A stretch of DNA of 64,000 bases, taken from contig NZ_JAHSTT010000002.1 of NCBI RefSeq assembly GCF_019145205.1, forward strand, positions 496,001 to 560,000. Direction: 5' to 3'. The notes beneath the pieces are model-generated. The model ran no database searches and was not told the DNA's origin. It saw only the letters and a program-made list of their open reading frames with translations. Origin of the DNA: Pseudomonas khavaziana. Lineage in GTDB: Bacteria; Pseudomonadota; Gammaproteobacteria; Pseudomonadales; Pseudomonadaceae. The position numbers and the translations under genes are program-made. Shown piece after piece: positions 54,343-63,174 of the stretch. Position 1 is the first letter of the stretch, and the number at the start of each line of letters is the position of its first letter.

Positions 54343-55260
54343 ATGCAAAAAACAGCGGTAAACCGTTGCATTTTCAAGGCCTGCATTTTCGCTTCGCTGA
54401 CGCTGGGACTACCCCTGGCGTCAGCGAGCGAATCCAGCGCAACCTTGAAGAAAATCACTGTCAGCCAGCAAATTTCCGTTGGCTATCGTGATGCGTCAGT
54501 GCCGTTCTCATATATAGGCGATCAGAGCGGCAGGCCGATGGGGTATTCGGTGGACCTCACCCACAGGATCGTCGAGCGCGTCCGGGAACAGGCCGGCCTG
54601 AAAAACCTGCGTGTGAATTATCGCCTGGTGACGTCCCAGACCCGAATCCCATTGGTACAGAACGGCACCGTTGACCTGGAGTGTGGCTCCACCGGAGTGA
54701 CCGCCGAACGGCAGAAGCAGGTGGCGTTTTCCTATGGGTTTATCTATGTGAAGGGGCAGTTGTTGACGGCCAGGAGCAGCGGTATCCGCGGGCTTTCCGA
54801 CCTCAAGGGCAAGAACGTGGTGACCACCGCCGGCACCACCAACGAGCGCTTCCTCAAACGCTACAACGCCGAGCATCAGAGCAATATGTTCGTGATCAGC
54901 GCCAAGGACCACGGCGAAGCGTTCAAGATGCTGGAGACCGGTCGTGCGGTGGCGTTCTATATGGACGATGCCCTGCTCTACGGTGAACGTGCCAAGGCCA
55001 GGGACCCGCACCATTGGGTGGTCGTAGGCAAGGAGCAATCGCGGGAGATCTACAGCTGCATGGTGCGCAAGAATGACCCACAGTTTCTCGCGGTGGTTAA
55101 CCAGGCCCTGGGCGACCTTTACCGCTCGGGGGAAATCAACGGGATTTACCAGCGCTGGTTCGAGCAGCCGATTCCACCGAACGGCTTGAACCTGGAGTTT
55201 CCGATGACCAGCGAGTTAAAGGCGATCATCGCCAGCCCGGTCAGTGATCCGGTGGAGTGA
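54343..55260 (+). CDS. Periplasmic amino-acid-type solute-binding protein
   Basis: A 305-residue family 3 extracellular solute-binding protein, similar in pattern to the glutamate/aspartate binder GltI. Signal peptide with hydrophobic CIFASLTLGLPLASA is followed by SVGYRDASVPFSYIGDQ..PMGYSVDL, the domain DLECGSTGVTAERQKQVAFS, LKGKNVVTTAGTTNERFL and the hinge MDDALLYG. No permease or ATPase gene is adjacent, so it must share a transporter or act as a sensor ligand binder. 93 bases after the oxidase. It converges with rsmE after 14 bases. Confidence 0.9.
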   Translation: MQKTAVNRCIFKACIFASLTLGLPLASASESSATLKKITVSQQISVGYRDASVPFSYIGDQSGRPMGYSVDLTHRIVERVREQAGLKNLRVNYRLVTSQTRIPLVQNGTVDLECGSTGVTAERQKQVAFSYGFIYVKGQLLTARSSGIRGLSDLKGKNVVTTAGTTNERFLKRYNAEHQSNMFVISAKDHGEAFKMLETGRAVAFYMDDALLYGERAKARDPHHWVVVGKEQSREIYSCMVRKNDPQFLAVVNQALGDLYRSGEINGIYQRWFEQPIPPNGLNLEFPMTSELKAIIASPVSDPVE

Positions 55261-55274
55261 TCACCCCATCACCT

Positions 55275-55994
55275 TTAGAAGTCGCCCCAGAGTTGCTGGG
55301 CAACGGCCAGCGCCACCACCGGCGCGGTTTCGGTACGTAATACTCGCGGCCCCAACCGCGCAGCATGGAAGCCAACGCCCTGGGCAGTTTCGACTTCTCC
55401 ATCCGTCAAGCCACCTTCTGGCCCGATCAGGAACGCCAGGCGCGATGGCTTGGCATGGCTGATCATCGGCTCGGCTACAGGGTGCAGCACCAGTTTCAGG
55501 TCGGCCTCGACCTGCTTGAGCCAGTCCGCCAGCAGCAATGGCGCATGAATCACCGGCACCGTCGAACGCCCACATTGCTCGCACGCGCTGATTGCCACCT
55601 GGCGCCAGTGCAGCAGACGCTTGTCGGCGCGCTCGTCCTTAAGGCGCACTTCGCAACGCTCGCTGAAGATCGGCGTAATCGCGTTGACGCCCAGTTCCGT
55701 GGCTTTTTGGATAGCCCAATCCATGCGTTCGCCCCGAGACAGGCCCTGACCGAGGTGAACGTGCAACGGTGATTCGGCTTGGCCGGCAAAGCACTCCGTC
55801 AGTTGTACGGTGACGCGTTTTTTACCGACTTCCAGCAACATGCCTCGGAACTCCTGGCCAGAACCGTCGAACAGTTGCACGGCATCACCTTCGCTCATGC
55901 GCAATACACGGCTGATGTAATGTGCCTGGGCTTCGGGCAGTTCATGGTCGCCGAGGCTCAGCGGGGCGTCGGTGAAAAAGCGGGACAGTCTCAT
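55275..55994 (-). CDS. rsmE: 16S rRNA (uracil(1498)-N3)-methyltransferase RsmE
   Basis: A 239-residue SPOUT methyltransferase that modifies U1498 of 16S rRNA. N-terminal PUA-like domain (MRLSRFFTDAPLSLGDHEL...HYISRVLRMSEGDAVQLFDGSG), then the trefoil-knot SAM site LIGPEGGLTDGEVE and LGPRVLRTETAPVVAL. ATG 55994 matches the family start; the open frame to 56102 lies between genes. Precedes in order bioA-rsmE, as in P. aeruginosa. Confidence 0.96.
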   Translation of the reverse strand: MRLSRFFTDAPLSLGDHELPEAQAHYISRVLRMSEGDAVQLFDGSGQEFRGMLLEVGKKRVTVQLTECFAGQAESPLHVHLGQGLSRGERMDWAIQKATELGVNAITPIFSERCEVRLKDERADKRLLHWRQVAISACEQCGRSTVPVIHAPLLLADWLKQVEADLKLVLHPVAEPMISHAKPSRLAFLIGPEGGLTDGEVETAQGVGFHAARLGPRVLRTETAPVVALAVAQQLWGDF

Positions 55995-56025
55995 TTCTGT
56001 TCTCTGAAAAGGTGTATGTAGGCAA

Positions 56026-57432
56026 TCAACCCGGATCACGGAAGCCTGGGTGAAAATCTTTCGGCACTGCCACACTGACTTTGTTGTTAGTGGCGATATC
56101 AATCCCCTCGCTGGCCACCTCGGCCAGGAAGTCGATCTGCTCAGGTGTAATCACATAGGGCGGCAGGAAGTACACTACGCTGCCCAATGGCCGCAACAGC
56201 GCGCCGCGTTCCAGGGCATGCTCGAAGACCTTCAGGCCACGGCGTTCCTGCCATGGGTAAGCGGTCTTGGTGGCTTTGTCCTGCACCATCTCGATGGCCA
56301 GCACCATGCCGGTCTGGCGGACTTCCGCGACATGGGGATGGTCGACCAGGTGCGCGGTGGCGGTGGCCATGCGCTGGGCCAGGGCTTTGTTGTTTTCGAT
56401 GATGTTGTCTTCTTCGAAAATATCCAGGGTTGCCAAGGCCGCCGCGCATGCCAAGGGATTGCCGGTGTAACTGTGGGAGTGCAGGAAGGCGCGCAGGGTC
56501 GGGTAGTCGTCGTAGAACGCGTCGTAGACATCGTCGGTGGTGACCACGGCGGCCAGTGGCAGGTAACCGCCAGTGAGGGCCTTGGAGAGACACAGGAAGT
56601 CAGGGCGGATGCCGGCCTGTTCACAGGCGAACATGCTGCCGGTGCGACCGAAGCCCACGGCGATTTCATCGTGGATCAGGTGTACGCCATAGCGGTCGCA
56701 GGCTTCGCGCAGCAGCTTGAGGTATACCGGGTGGTACATGCGCATGCCGCCGGCGCCCTGGATCAGTGGCTCGACGATGACCGCCGCGACGGTGTCATGG
56801 TTGTCGGCCAGGGTCTGCTCCATGGCCAGGAACATGTTGCGCGAATGTTCTTCCCAGCTCATGCCGTCGGGGCGCAGGTAGCAGTCCGGGCTCGGCACCT
56901 TGATGGTGTCGAGCAGCAGCGCCTTGTAGGTTTCGGTAAACAGCGGCACGTCGCCCACCGACATCGCGGCGATGGTTTCGCCATGGTAGCTGTTGGTCAG
57001 GGTGACGAAGCGCTTCTTGTTTGGCAGGCCGCGGTTGAGCCAGTAGTGAAAGCTCATCTTCAAGGCGACTTCGATACAGGATGAACCGTTATCGGCATAG
57101 AAGCAGCGCGTCAGGCCCTCAGGCGTCATCTGCACCAGGCGTTCAGACAGCTCGATCACCGGCTGGTGACTGAAGCCGGCGAGGATCACGTGTTCCAGCT
57201 GATCGACCTGATCCTTGATGCGCTGGTTGATACGCGGGTTGGCGTGGCCGAACACATTGACCCACCAGGAACTGACAGCATCGAGGTAGCGCTTGCCTTC
57301 GAAGTCCTCCAGCCATACGCCTTCACCGCGCTTGATGGGGATCAGCGGCAGTTGCTGGTGGTCTTTCATCTGGGTGCAGGGATGCCACAGCACCGCGAGG
57401 TCGCGTTGCATCCACTGGTTATTCAAGCCCAT
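56026..57432 (-). CDS. bioA: Adenosylmethionine-8-amino-7-oxononanoate aminotransferase BioA
   Basis: A 468-residue class III PLP aminotransferase of biotin synthesis, making 7,8-diaminopelargonate with SAM as amino donor. Conserved HPCTQMKDH near residue 17, DAVSSWWVNVFGHANPRI, DNGSSCIEVALKM, HDEIAVGFGRTGSMFACE and the PLP lysine in LCLSKALTGGYLPLAAV. It is separate from bioBFHCD, as usual in Pseudomonas. ATG 57432 is the family start. A 271-base gap to the divergent cytochrome b561 gene holds both promoters; I see no clear BirA-type operator. Confidence 0.96.
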   Translation of the reverse strand: MGLNNQWMQRDLAVLWHPCTQMKDHQQLPLIPIKRGEGVWLEDFEGKRYLDAVSSWWVNVFGHANPRINQRIKDQVDQLEHVILAGFSHQPVIELSERLVQMTPEGLTRCFYADNGSSCIEVALKMSFHYWLNRGLPNKKRFVTLTNSYHGETIAAMSVGDVPLFTETYKALLLDTIKVPSPDCYLRPDGMSWEEHSRNMFLAMEQTLADNHDTVAAVIVEPLIQGAGGMRMYHPVYLKLLREACDRYGVHLIHDEIAVGFGRTGSMFACEQAGIRPDFLCLSKALTGGYLPLAAVVTTDDVYDAFYDDYPTLRAFLHSHSYTGNPLACAAALATLDIFEEDNIIENNKALAQRMATATAHLVDHPHVAEVRQTGMVLAIEMVQDKATKTAYPWQERRGLKVFEHALERGALLRPLGSVVYFLPPYVITPEQIDFLAEVASEGIDIATNNKVSVAVPKDFHPGFRDPG

Positions 57433-57703
57433 CGGTGATCTCCTCGAAGCGGTCCTGCGCCTGCGCAGGTGAAACAATCGGGCAAGCCTATGCAATGGTG
57501 GCTTGGGTCACAAGCCATTACGGGCAAATTCGCGGTAAATGCAGGACGGTCTGTCACGTTTCTTGGGAATAGTCTTAATCCCTTGTTAATTTATGATACC
57601 TAGCCTCTTCATCGTATTTCTCGATATTTCAAAGCGAAATTTTCCGCTTTAATTCGATAGGTAAAACGCTAGTCTTGGGCACAGTTCTTACGGGATTAAG
57701 TAC

Positions 57704-58255
57704 ATGCAGCTACGCAATTCGCCCGCCCGCTACGGTTGGGTCAGCATGGTTCTCCACTGGGGAGTTGCCTTGGTGGTGTTCGGTTTATTCGCATTGGGCC
57801 TGTGGATGGTCGGCCTCGACTATTACAGCGCCTGGCGCAAAGATGCACCTGACTTGCACAAGAGCATTGGCATCACGCTATTCGCCATCATGCTGGTACG
57901 TATCGTCTGGCGCCTGATCAGCCCGCCGCCATCGCCGCTGGCGAGCTATAGCCGTATGACGCGGATCGGTGCTGCATTTGGGCACGCATTCCTGTATCTG
58001 GGGCTGTTTGCCGTGATGATTGCCGGTTACCTGATTTCCACCGCCGACGGTGTCGGTATCCCGGTGTTTGGCCTGTTTGAAATTCCTGCCCTGGTTTCCG
58101 GTCTACCGGACCAGGCAGATACCGCCGGTTGGGTGCATCTGTACCTGGCCTGGGTGTTGGTGGTCTTCGCCGGCTTGCATGGCGTGGCTGCGTTGAAACA
58201 CCACTTTATCGATCGTGATGCGACCCTGACACGAATGCTGGGGCGCAAAGCCTGA
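57704..58255 (+). CDS. Cytochrome b561 family protein
   Basis: A 183-residue inner-membrane diheme b-type cytochrome with four TM helices. Heme-ligand histidines are visible in [11 protein letters not shown] (TM1), [21 protein letters not shown] (TM2), [10 protein letters not shown] (TM3) and [15 protein letters not shown] (TM4). It probably passes electrons between quinol and a periplasmic partner. yceI follows after 32 bases, a pairing that is common and suggests a shared lipid/quinone-related role. Confidence 0.93.
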   Translation: MQLRNSPARYGWVSMVLHWGVALVVFGLFALGLWMVGLDYYSAWRKDAPDLHKSIGITLFAIMLVRIVWRLISPPPSPLASYSRMTRIGAAFGHAFLYLGLFAVMIAGYLISTADGVGIPVFGLFEIPALVSGLPDQADTAGWVHLYLAWVLVVFAGLHGVAALKHHFIDRDATLTRMLGRKA

Positions 58256-58287
58256 TGTTCAACCTCGACTCACAAGGAATAGAAAGC

Positions 58288-58887
58288 ATGTTGAAAAAAA
58301 CACTCGCTGCTCTGGCAATCGGTTCTGCTCTGTTGTCCGCTGGCTCGGCGATGGCCGCTGATTACGTGATCGACAAGGAAGGCCAGCACGCCTTCGTTGA
58401 TTTCAAGATCAGCCACCTGGGCTACAGCTACATCACCGGTACCTTCAAGGACCTGGACGGCAAGTTCAGCTTTGACGCTGCCAAGCCAGAAGACGCCAAG
58501 ATTGAAATGAATGTCCGCACCGCCAGCGTGTTCTCCAACCACGCCGAGCGCGACAAGCACGTCAACAGCGCAGACTTCCTGGAATCGGGCAAATTCCCTG
58601 ACGCCAAGTTCGTCTCCACCAGCGTCAAGCCAACCGGCAAGAACGCTGATGGCAAGCAGACTGCTGATGTCACTGGCGACCTGACCTTCCATGGCGTAAC
58701 CAAGCCTATCGTGGTCAAGGCTACGTTCCTGGGCGAAGGCAAGGATCCATGGGGCGGTTACCGTGCAGGCTTTGAAGGCACCACCTCGATCAGCCGTAAA
58801 GAGTTCGTTCCGAAGGGCATGGACGTAGGTCCACAGTCCGACGTGGTTCAGCTGTACATCACCTTTGAAGGTGTGAAAGCGAAGTAA
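58288..58887 (+). CDS. YceI family periplasmic protein
   Basis: A 199-residue lipocalin-like YceI protein. Signal peptide [19 protein letters not shown] with cleavage after AMA, then [30 protein letters not shown], the [32 protein letters not shown] core and [16 protein letters not shown]. The fold binds polyisoprenoids in related proteins. Its P. aeruginosa counterpart next to this position has been called PasP and ascribed protease activity. ATG 58288 follows AAGGAA; an in-frame start at 58255 lacks a signal peptide. Confidence 0.93.
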   Translation: MLKKTLAALAIGSALLSAGSAMAADYVIDKEGQHAFVDFKISHLGYSYITGTFKDLDGKFSFDAAKPEDAKIEMNVRTASVFSNHAERDKHVNSADFLESGKFPDAKFVSTSVKPTGKNADGKQTADVTGDLTFHGVTKPIVVKATFLGEGKDPWGGYRAGFEGTTSISRKEFVPKGMDVGPQSDVVQLYITFEGVKAK

Positions 58888-58896
58888 TGCTTTGTA

Positions 58897-58997
58897 TGTA
58901 GGAGCGAGCTTGCTCGCGAAGGCCGCAAGGACACCGCGTTAAACCAGGCTGCCCGCGTTATCGTTGACGACCTTAGCAAGCAAGCCCGTTCCTACAG
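58897..58997. repeat. REPIN, GTAGGAGCGAGC family, degenerate right arm
   Basis: The left arm TGTAGGAGCGAGCTTGCTCG is intact; the right arm TTAGCAAGCAAGCCCGTTCC has about four mismatches, so this copy is decaying. Immediately followed by the terminator between yceI and rhlE2. Confidence 0.88.
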
Positions 58998-58998
58998 G

Positions 58999-59036
58999 CA
59001 AAAAAAACCCGTATCGCGAGATACGGGTTTTTTTTA
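58999..59036. terminator. Bidirectional rho-independent terminator yceI / rhlE2
   Basis: AAAAAACCCGTATC-GCGA-GATACGGGTTTTTTTT: 10-bp GC-containing stem with A-run on one side and T-run on the other, between convergent genes. It works in principle for both strands. The leftward helicase gene ends inside the run. Confidence 0.9.
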
Positions 59037-60923
59037 TGCCTCGCGGTTGCGGGTCAATAGCGCTGGTTTCTCACCCCGAGGACGGCCTGGCAGTTGATCC
59101 AACTGCTCGGGTGTCGGGAAGCGATCGGCTTTCGACTCCTTGTGGATGATCTTCGGCGCCGGGCCACCACGCGGGTTTTGCACCGCTGGCTCAGACAGGC
59201 GTGGCTGGTCATCACGGGCCGGGCGGCGATTGTTGCTGCGCGAATCTTCACGACGTGCCTGGCCGTCACGTGGTGCACCATTGCGCGGGCCGCTGCGCTT
59301 GGCAGGCGGAGTACCGGTGGTGCCGCCGCTGCTGTTGCGCGGACCGTTCTGGCGACCGCCCTGTGGCTGGCCGCTACGGGGAGCACCCGCACCCGCACCT
59401 TGTGCCGGGGCGCCTGGACGACGACCACGGCCCTGGGCGGGCTTGGCCTGGGGCACGTAGTCGACGCGGTTACCGAAGTTATCCACATCATCGTCGAGGA
59501 ACTCATCCGGGGCGCGGTCGGCAGCGGCGCGTGGTGGCTGGCTCGGCTGACGCTGTTCGCGGGCCGGGGTGCCTTCACGTGGCTTCTGCTCGCGGGCCGG
59601 GCGTTCGCCACGGCTGCTGGTTGCGGACTTTTCCTTGCCCTTGTCCTTGCCCTTGTCGCGACGACCACCGCCACCACCGCCACCGTTCGGGCCATCGCCC
59701 TTCGGACCGCGTGGGTTACGTGGGTTGCGCACATCCGGACGCTCGCGGGCTTCAGGCTTCTCGGCCTCCACGGCGCTGGCATCGAAGCCCATCAGGTCGC
59801 CGTCGGCGATTTTCTGCTTGGTCATGCGTTCGATGCTTTTCAGCAGTTTTTCTTCGTCCGGCGCGACCAGGGAAATGGCCTCGCCCGAACGACCGGCACG
59901 GCCAGTACGGCCGATACGGTGCACATAGTCTTCATCGACGTTGGGCAGCTCGAAGTTGACCACGTGTGGCAACTGGTCGATATCCAGGCCGCGTGCGGCA
60001 ATATCGGTGGCTACCAGGATACGTACGGAGCCAGCCTTGAAATCGGCAAGGGCCTTGGTACGCGCGTTCTGGCTCTTGTTGCCGTGGATGGCGACGGCGG
60101 TGAGGCCGTGTTTGTCCAGGTACTCGGCCAGGCGGTTGGCGCCGTGCTTGGTGCGGGTGAACACCAGCACCTGTTCCCACGCGCCGTGGGTGATCAGGTG
60201 CGCCAACAGCGAGCGCTTGTGGCTGGCGGCCAGGCGGAATACGCGTTGCTCGATACGCTCGACCGTGGTGTTCGGCGGCGTGACTTCGATGCGTTCCGGG
60301 TTGTGCAGCAGCTTGCCGGCCAGGGCGGTGATGTCCTGGGAGAAAGTTGCCGAGAACAGCAGGTTCTGACGTTTGGCCGGGAGGCGGGCGAGGACCTTCT
60401 TCACGTCATGGACAAAGCCCATGTCGAGCATGCGGTCGGCTTCGTCCAGCACGAGGATTTCCACGTGGGACAAATCGACGCTGCCCTGGCCGCACAGGTC
60501 GAGCAAACGGCCGGGGCAAGCCACCAGCACATCGACGCCACGGGACATGGCCTGAACCTGTGGGTTCATACCGACGCCGCCGAAGATGCAGGCGCTGACG
60601 AACTTCAAGTCGCGGGCATACAGCTTGAAGCTGTCATGCACTTGGGCTGCAAGTTCGCGGGTTGGGGTCAGGACCAGTACACGCGGTTGGCGCGGGCCGT
60701 GACGCTGGGATTTGTCCGGGTGACCGTTGGGAAACAACCGCTCCAGGATCGGGAGGGCGAAACCGCCGGTTTTACCAGTACCTGTCTGAGCCGCAACCAT
60801 CAGGTCGCGACCTTGCAACACGGCGGGAATGGCCCGCTGTTGCACCGGAGTAGGCTCGGTATAGCCCGCTGCCTCGATGGCGCGGACTAAAGCCTCGGAG
60901 AGACCGAGGGAAGCAAAGGACAT
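59034..60923 (-). CDS. rhlE2: DEAD-box RNA helicase, RhlE2 type
   Basis: A 629-residue helicase. Core to about residue 375: Q motif [13 protein letters not shown], Walker [15 protein letters not shown] box [16 protein letters not shown] motif SATFSQD and motif [16 protein letters not shown] roughly 250-residue C-terminal extension is basic and disordered, rich in R, G, P, K and Q, with RNA-binding character; this distinguishes RhlE2 from RhlE1. ATG 60923 gives [17 protein letters not shown]. Neighbourhood (bioA, yceI, metF) matches rhlE2 of P. aeruginosa, where it works in mRNA decay with RNase E. Confidence 0.94.
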   Translation of the reverse strand: MSFASLGLSEALVRAIEAAGYTEPTPVQQRAIPAVLQGRDLMVAAQTGTGKTGGFALPILERLFPNGHPDKSQRHGPRQPRVLVLTPTRELAAQVHDSFKLYARDLKFVSACIFGGVGMNPQVQAMSRGVDVLVACPGRLLDLCGQGSVDLSHVEILVLDEADRMLDMGFVHDVKKVLARLPAKRQNLLFSATFSQDITALAGKLLHNPERIEVTPPNTTVERIEQRVFRLAASHKRSLLAHLITHGAWEQVLVFTRTKHGANRLAEYLDKHGLTAVAIHGNKSQNARTKALADFKAGSVRILVATDIAARGLDIDQLPHVVNFELPNVDEDYVHRIGRTGRAGRSGEAISLVAPDEEKLLKSIERMTKQKIADGDLMGFDASAVEAEKPEARERPDVRNPRNPRGPKGDGPNGGGGGGGRRDKGKDKGKEKSATSSRGERPAREQKPREGTPAREQRQPSQPPRAAADRAPDEFLDDDVDNFGNRVDYVPQAKPAQGRGRRPGAPAQGAGAGAPRSGQPQGGRQNGPRNSSGGTTGTPPAKRSGPRNGAPRDGQARREDSRSNNRRPARDDQPRLSEPAVQNPRGGPAPKIIHKESKADRFPTPEQLDQLPGRPRGEKPALLTRNREA

Positions 60924-61145
60924 GAGTAATCCTGTTTTAGTTAGGGCTTGGCCCAAAGGGATAATCTTGCCGGGCGTGAATGGCGCTTAGGGGAGCGCAA
61001 TCTCGTCCGGTCCTGCTGCGTCTGGTGGGCACGCCACCGGCTCGCGCGGGCTGCAAAGCTGCGCAGTAGCTGGGTTGGGTGCCTTTTTCAAGACCCGAGC
61101 GGCCGGGCGTAAGCCTGGCGGAAAGGCCGGAGTATAACAGAGCAA
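60924..61145. promoter_or_regulatory. Upstream region of rhlE2
   Basis: A 222-base GC-rich non-coding gap between the solute-binding protein gene and rhlE2 (both leftward). Likely a long 5' leader of the helicase; CCGGCCTTTCCGCC-type GC patches are seen, but I identify no specific motif or small gene. Confidence 0.35.
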
Positions 61146-61949
61146 TCACGGCGCGCTGCTTTCCTGCTGCTCAACGGCGCGTCCTGAGGCTGATATAGGC
61201 GCCTTTTGTGTGTGCATTCCACCATATTTGGCGCTCAAGGCGGCATAGGCCGGCTCTTGCTTGAAGCGCTTGAGCTCGGCGGCAAAGCGTTGTACCAGCA
61301 GGTCCATGCCCGCGCCACGCCGCACCGCGAGAAATTGCGGCTGGCGGCTGACCACCACCGGCGCCTGGCTGACCTTGCCCTCAAGGTCCAGCGCCTTGAT
61401 CACGTGTTGCCCGACCCGCCGGTCAGTTACTACCAGATCGATGCGCCCGAGCATGAGCTTGCCGAAATTGGCTTCATGGCTGGGTGCGGGTTCACGCTCA
61501 AAGGCGCTGGACTCGCTGAATGCCTCGCCATAGAGGTAGCCGGGGGAAGTACCGACGGTCAGGCCACGCAGGTCATCGAGGGTTTCGGCGGGATGCGGGC
61601 GGTCGTTGGCGTAGAACAGCACGAACTCGACTTGCGACAATGGCTCACCGGGGTAGAGCAACAGGGCGTCACGGTCGCGGCTGTGGAAAATATCCAGCGC
61701 GCCGTCGGCGTGGCCCTGGTCGAGCATCGCCAGGCAGCGCTTCCAGGGCAGGAACTGCCATTGCACCTCGACGCCAAGACGCTGGAACACGATCACGGTG
61801 GTTTCATAGTCCAGGCCAGCCATGCGGCCGTGGTCATCGTAGACGTAGGGGGCCCAGGGCTCGGTAACAATGCGCAATTTCTCGCCATTAGCGGCCAGGC
61901 TCAGGCAAGCAAAAAGCGCAGCGGTCAACAGCTTGAAAATGACGGGCAT
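61146..61949 (-). CDS. Orphan periplasmic solute-binding protein (family 3)
   Basis: A 267-residue extracellular solute-binding domain protein. Signal peptide MPVIFKLLTAALFACLSLAA, then LRIVTEPWAPYVYDDHGRMAGLDYE, WKRCLAMLDQGHADGALDIF and LRGLTVGTSPGYLYGEAF. The pattern is that of small family 3 binding proteins (MltF/amino-acid type) without the rest of a transporter. It ends in a polar tail. It may scavenge or sense a small amine; role unknown. No permease is nearby. Confidence 0.88.
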   Translation of the reverse strand: MPVIFKLLTAALFACLSLAANGEKLRIVTEPWAPYVYDDHGRMAGLDYETTVIVFQRLGVEVQWQFLPWKRCLAMLDQGHADGALDIFHSRDRDALLLYPGEPLSQVEFVLFYANDRPHPAETLDDLRGLTVGTSPGYLYGEAFSESSAFEREPAPSHEANFGKLMLGRIDLVVTDRRVGQHVIKALDLEGKVSQAPVVVSRQPQFLAVRRGAGMDLLVQRFAAELKRFKQEPAYAALSAKYGGMHTQKAPISASGRAVEQQESSAP

Positions 61950-62012
61950 ACCCTCAGGTTACGACGCTCCTGGGTGAAAGAGAAGCTCTGGCACGCGCAT
62001 TGGCGGACGGAC

Positions 62013-63095
62013 TTATTTCGCCGGAACGTCGAGCAGGTGTTCGTGGATCGCGGCGCGGCGCTCACCCAGGATCAGGCGCACCAAGGGGTTGGCGAACCAG
62101 TGCTCCAACTGGTGGGCATCGATCGGGCGCTTCTGGCGTTCCTCCTGGTTTTGTCGGGCCTTATCCCACCAAACCGGACCGCAGGCCTGGTCGAACTCGT
62201 TTTCGTGTTCGTAGCAACCGTAAAGAATTTCGCGGATGAACTGCTGCTGGTGCTTGGGCAGCAACAGGGTGATGAGCTTATACATCAAGCGCTGCAAGCG
62301 TGGTGGACGCGGCAGATGCGAGGATACCTGGCGCGTGTCGGCCAGGGCTTGGGCACTGGTAGGGGCGCTGGCGTGCTTGGCGATCCACGCCTTGACCTTG
62401 GCCCGGAACAACTGCTTACGGCTCCAGTAATGATGGATCAGGTCCGGGCACTCGCGCACGTTGACGGTGCGATAGGCGGCGATGGACAGGCAGAACTCTT
62501 CCAGGGTGTACGCGCCCTGAGCATGGGGGAACAGCTCATCCATCAACTCAATGGAGCGATCGAGGATGTGCGCATCCTGCTGGGTCAGGCCCATGACGCC
62601 GGAATTGAGGGTCATCATGTCATCGTCGGCCACGCCCATATCCAGCAGGCGCTGGCGCAGAGCCGTGTAGAGGATGCTTTCGTGATTATCGCCGTACTTG
62701 GTGTAGAAGGCATTGCACAGCAGGGTGCCGGGCTGGACACGCTCGAACAGTGCCATGGGCGAGTGGTGGAAGAAGGTGTCGGTGTCGATCAGCAGAGCCA
62801 CCGGGGACTCTTGCAACACTTGGCGCAGCACCACGTGTTTGGTGCGGAAGTGATAGCCGTGGGGCTCGCTCCAGCGTTTGCGGGTGGCCTCGTCAAGAGG
62901 GCGCACGCGCACCGGCAGCAGGCGATAAGGTTCGGGATTGTCGCTGAATACCTGGATGTCTACGTTTGCGTCCGGAGTTTCCTGCAGGAACGCAAGTGCG
63001 CTGGCAATGCTGAATACCGCCTCCTGATGGTAGGTCTCGGCACCGAAGACCAGGTAGACCAGTTGCGGACGGGAAGGCGAGGACACTGTATTCAT
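62013..63095 (-). CDS. Conserved glycosyltransferase-like protein with DxD motif
   Basis: A 360-residue cytoplasmic protein. Its N-terminus (PQLVYLVFGAETYHQEAVFS) and the metal-binding DTDTFF motif near residue 120 suggest a GT-A-type nucleotide-sugar transferase fold; LNSGVMGL and EEFCLSIAAYR further fit the GT8-like layout. No signal peptide or TM helix. Two short genes of this type are known near metF in Pseudomonas, but the acceptor is unknown. It lies 79 bases past the metF stop with a terminator-like hairpin between. Confidence 0.75.
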   Translation of the reverse strand: MNTVSSPSRPQLVYLVFGAETYHQEAVFSIASALAFLQETPDANVDIQVFSDNPEPYRLLPVRVRPLDEATRKRWSEPHGYHFRTKHVVLRQVLQESPVALLIDTDTFFHHSPMALFERVQPGTLLCNAFYTKYGDNHESILYTALRQRLLDMGVADDDMMTLNSGVMGLTQQDAHILDRSIELMDELFPHAQGAYTLEEFCLSIAAYRTVNVRECPDLIHHYWSRKQLFRAKVKAWIAKHASAPTSAQALADTRQVSSHLPRPPRLQRLMYKLITLLLPKHQQQFIREILYGCYEHENEFDQACGPVWWDKARQNQEERQKRPIDAHQLEHWFANPLVRLILGERRAAIHEHLLDVPAK

Positions 63096-63130
63096 GGACT
63101 ACGGGGTTCCGTGGGTAACGTAAAACGACA

Positions 63131-63156
63131 AAGGCCCTCGTCTCGACGAGGGCCTT
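63131..63156 (-). terminator. Hairpin after metF
   Basis: AAGGCCCTCGT-CTCG-ACGAGGGCCTT, an 11-bp perfect stem. On the leftward strand it is followed by TTGTCGTTTTA, a loose T-rich tract, so it likely ends most metF transcripts before the glycosyltransferase-like gene. Confidence 0.75.
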
Positions 63157-63174
63157 GGCACAACCGTACAAGCT

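Noticed and set aside
57433..57703. BirA operator or small gene between bioA and the cytochrome b561 gene
   Set aside because: The AT-rich gap has a few -10-like hexamers but no long palindrome of the biotin operator type and no credible ORF.
59094..60890. Rightward open frame of 598 codons opposite rhlE2
   Set aside because: Shadow of the helicase gene; no start context or domain.
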